The notes under the pieces: generated by a model | The model's input: only the letters and a program-made list of their open reading frames with translations | Told to the model about the DNA's origin: nothing | Database searches by the model: none | Program-made: the position numbers and the translations under genes | Source of the DNA: Acidimicrobiia bacterium | GTDB lineage: Bacteria > Actinomycetota > Acidimicrobiia > IMCC26256 > PALSA-555 | Length of the DNA stretch: 5,956 nt | Assembly: GCA_022865365.1 (NCBI GenBank) | Contig: JALHSW010000381.1 | Coordinates: 1 to 5,956, forward strand | Reading direction: 5' to 3' | In this document: positions 5,942 through 5,956 of the stretch, in pieces | Layout: each line of letters begins with the position of its first letter | How positions within the stretch are numbered: the first letter of the stretch is position 1

Positions 5942-5956
5942 GACTCGTCACCGGGC

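Overview
The window is very GC-rich and densely packed with genes. Its coding bias has G or C at almost every third position, and two proteins carry threonine-rich linkers behind a membrane anchor. Together these suggest an actinobacterium. The Thr-run linkers and the MMPL gene would fit Acidimicrobiia or a related soil or aquatic lineage, but that placement is an inference from style and I have no marker gene for it.

Layout. Five genes run left to right with little space between them: (1) an APH-fold phosphotransferase of the ACAD10/11 N-terminal type with a C-terminal DUF6285-like domain (49-1467); (2) a small secreted or single-pass membrane protein (1478-1816); (3) exonuclease III (1816-2592, sharing one base with the stop of gene 2); (4) a 12-helix MMPL/RND-type transporter (2599-4845); (5) a membrane-anchored Thr-linker protein (4930-5415). 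A sixth gene on the minus strand (5432-5941) faces gene 5 across only 16 bases. It encodes a second anchored Thr/Ser-linker protein with a similar layout. No RNA gene, insertion sequence, CRISPR array or prophage gene is visible. The only non-coding stretch of note is 4846-4929, which begins with a 17-bp tandem duplication overlapping the MMPL stop codon.

How the genes fit together. Genes 1-4 look co-transcribed: the gaps are 10 and 6 bases and the gene 2/3 junction is a 1-base overlap. Their functions do not form an obvious pathway, with acyl-CoA or fatty-acid related kinase chemistry, DNA repair and envelope export side by side. I regard this as mostly ordinary chromosomal sequence. The points most worth a second look are the kinase-DUF6285 fusion with a short in-frame repeat at its junction, the coupling of a DNA repair gene to an uncharacterised envelope protein, the similarity of the two convergent anchored proteins, and the SD-less starts with a TAmCGT box 7-8 bases upstream. 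I do not see convincing evidence for a new multi-gene system.
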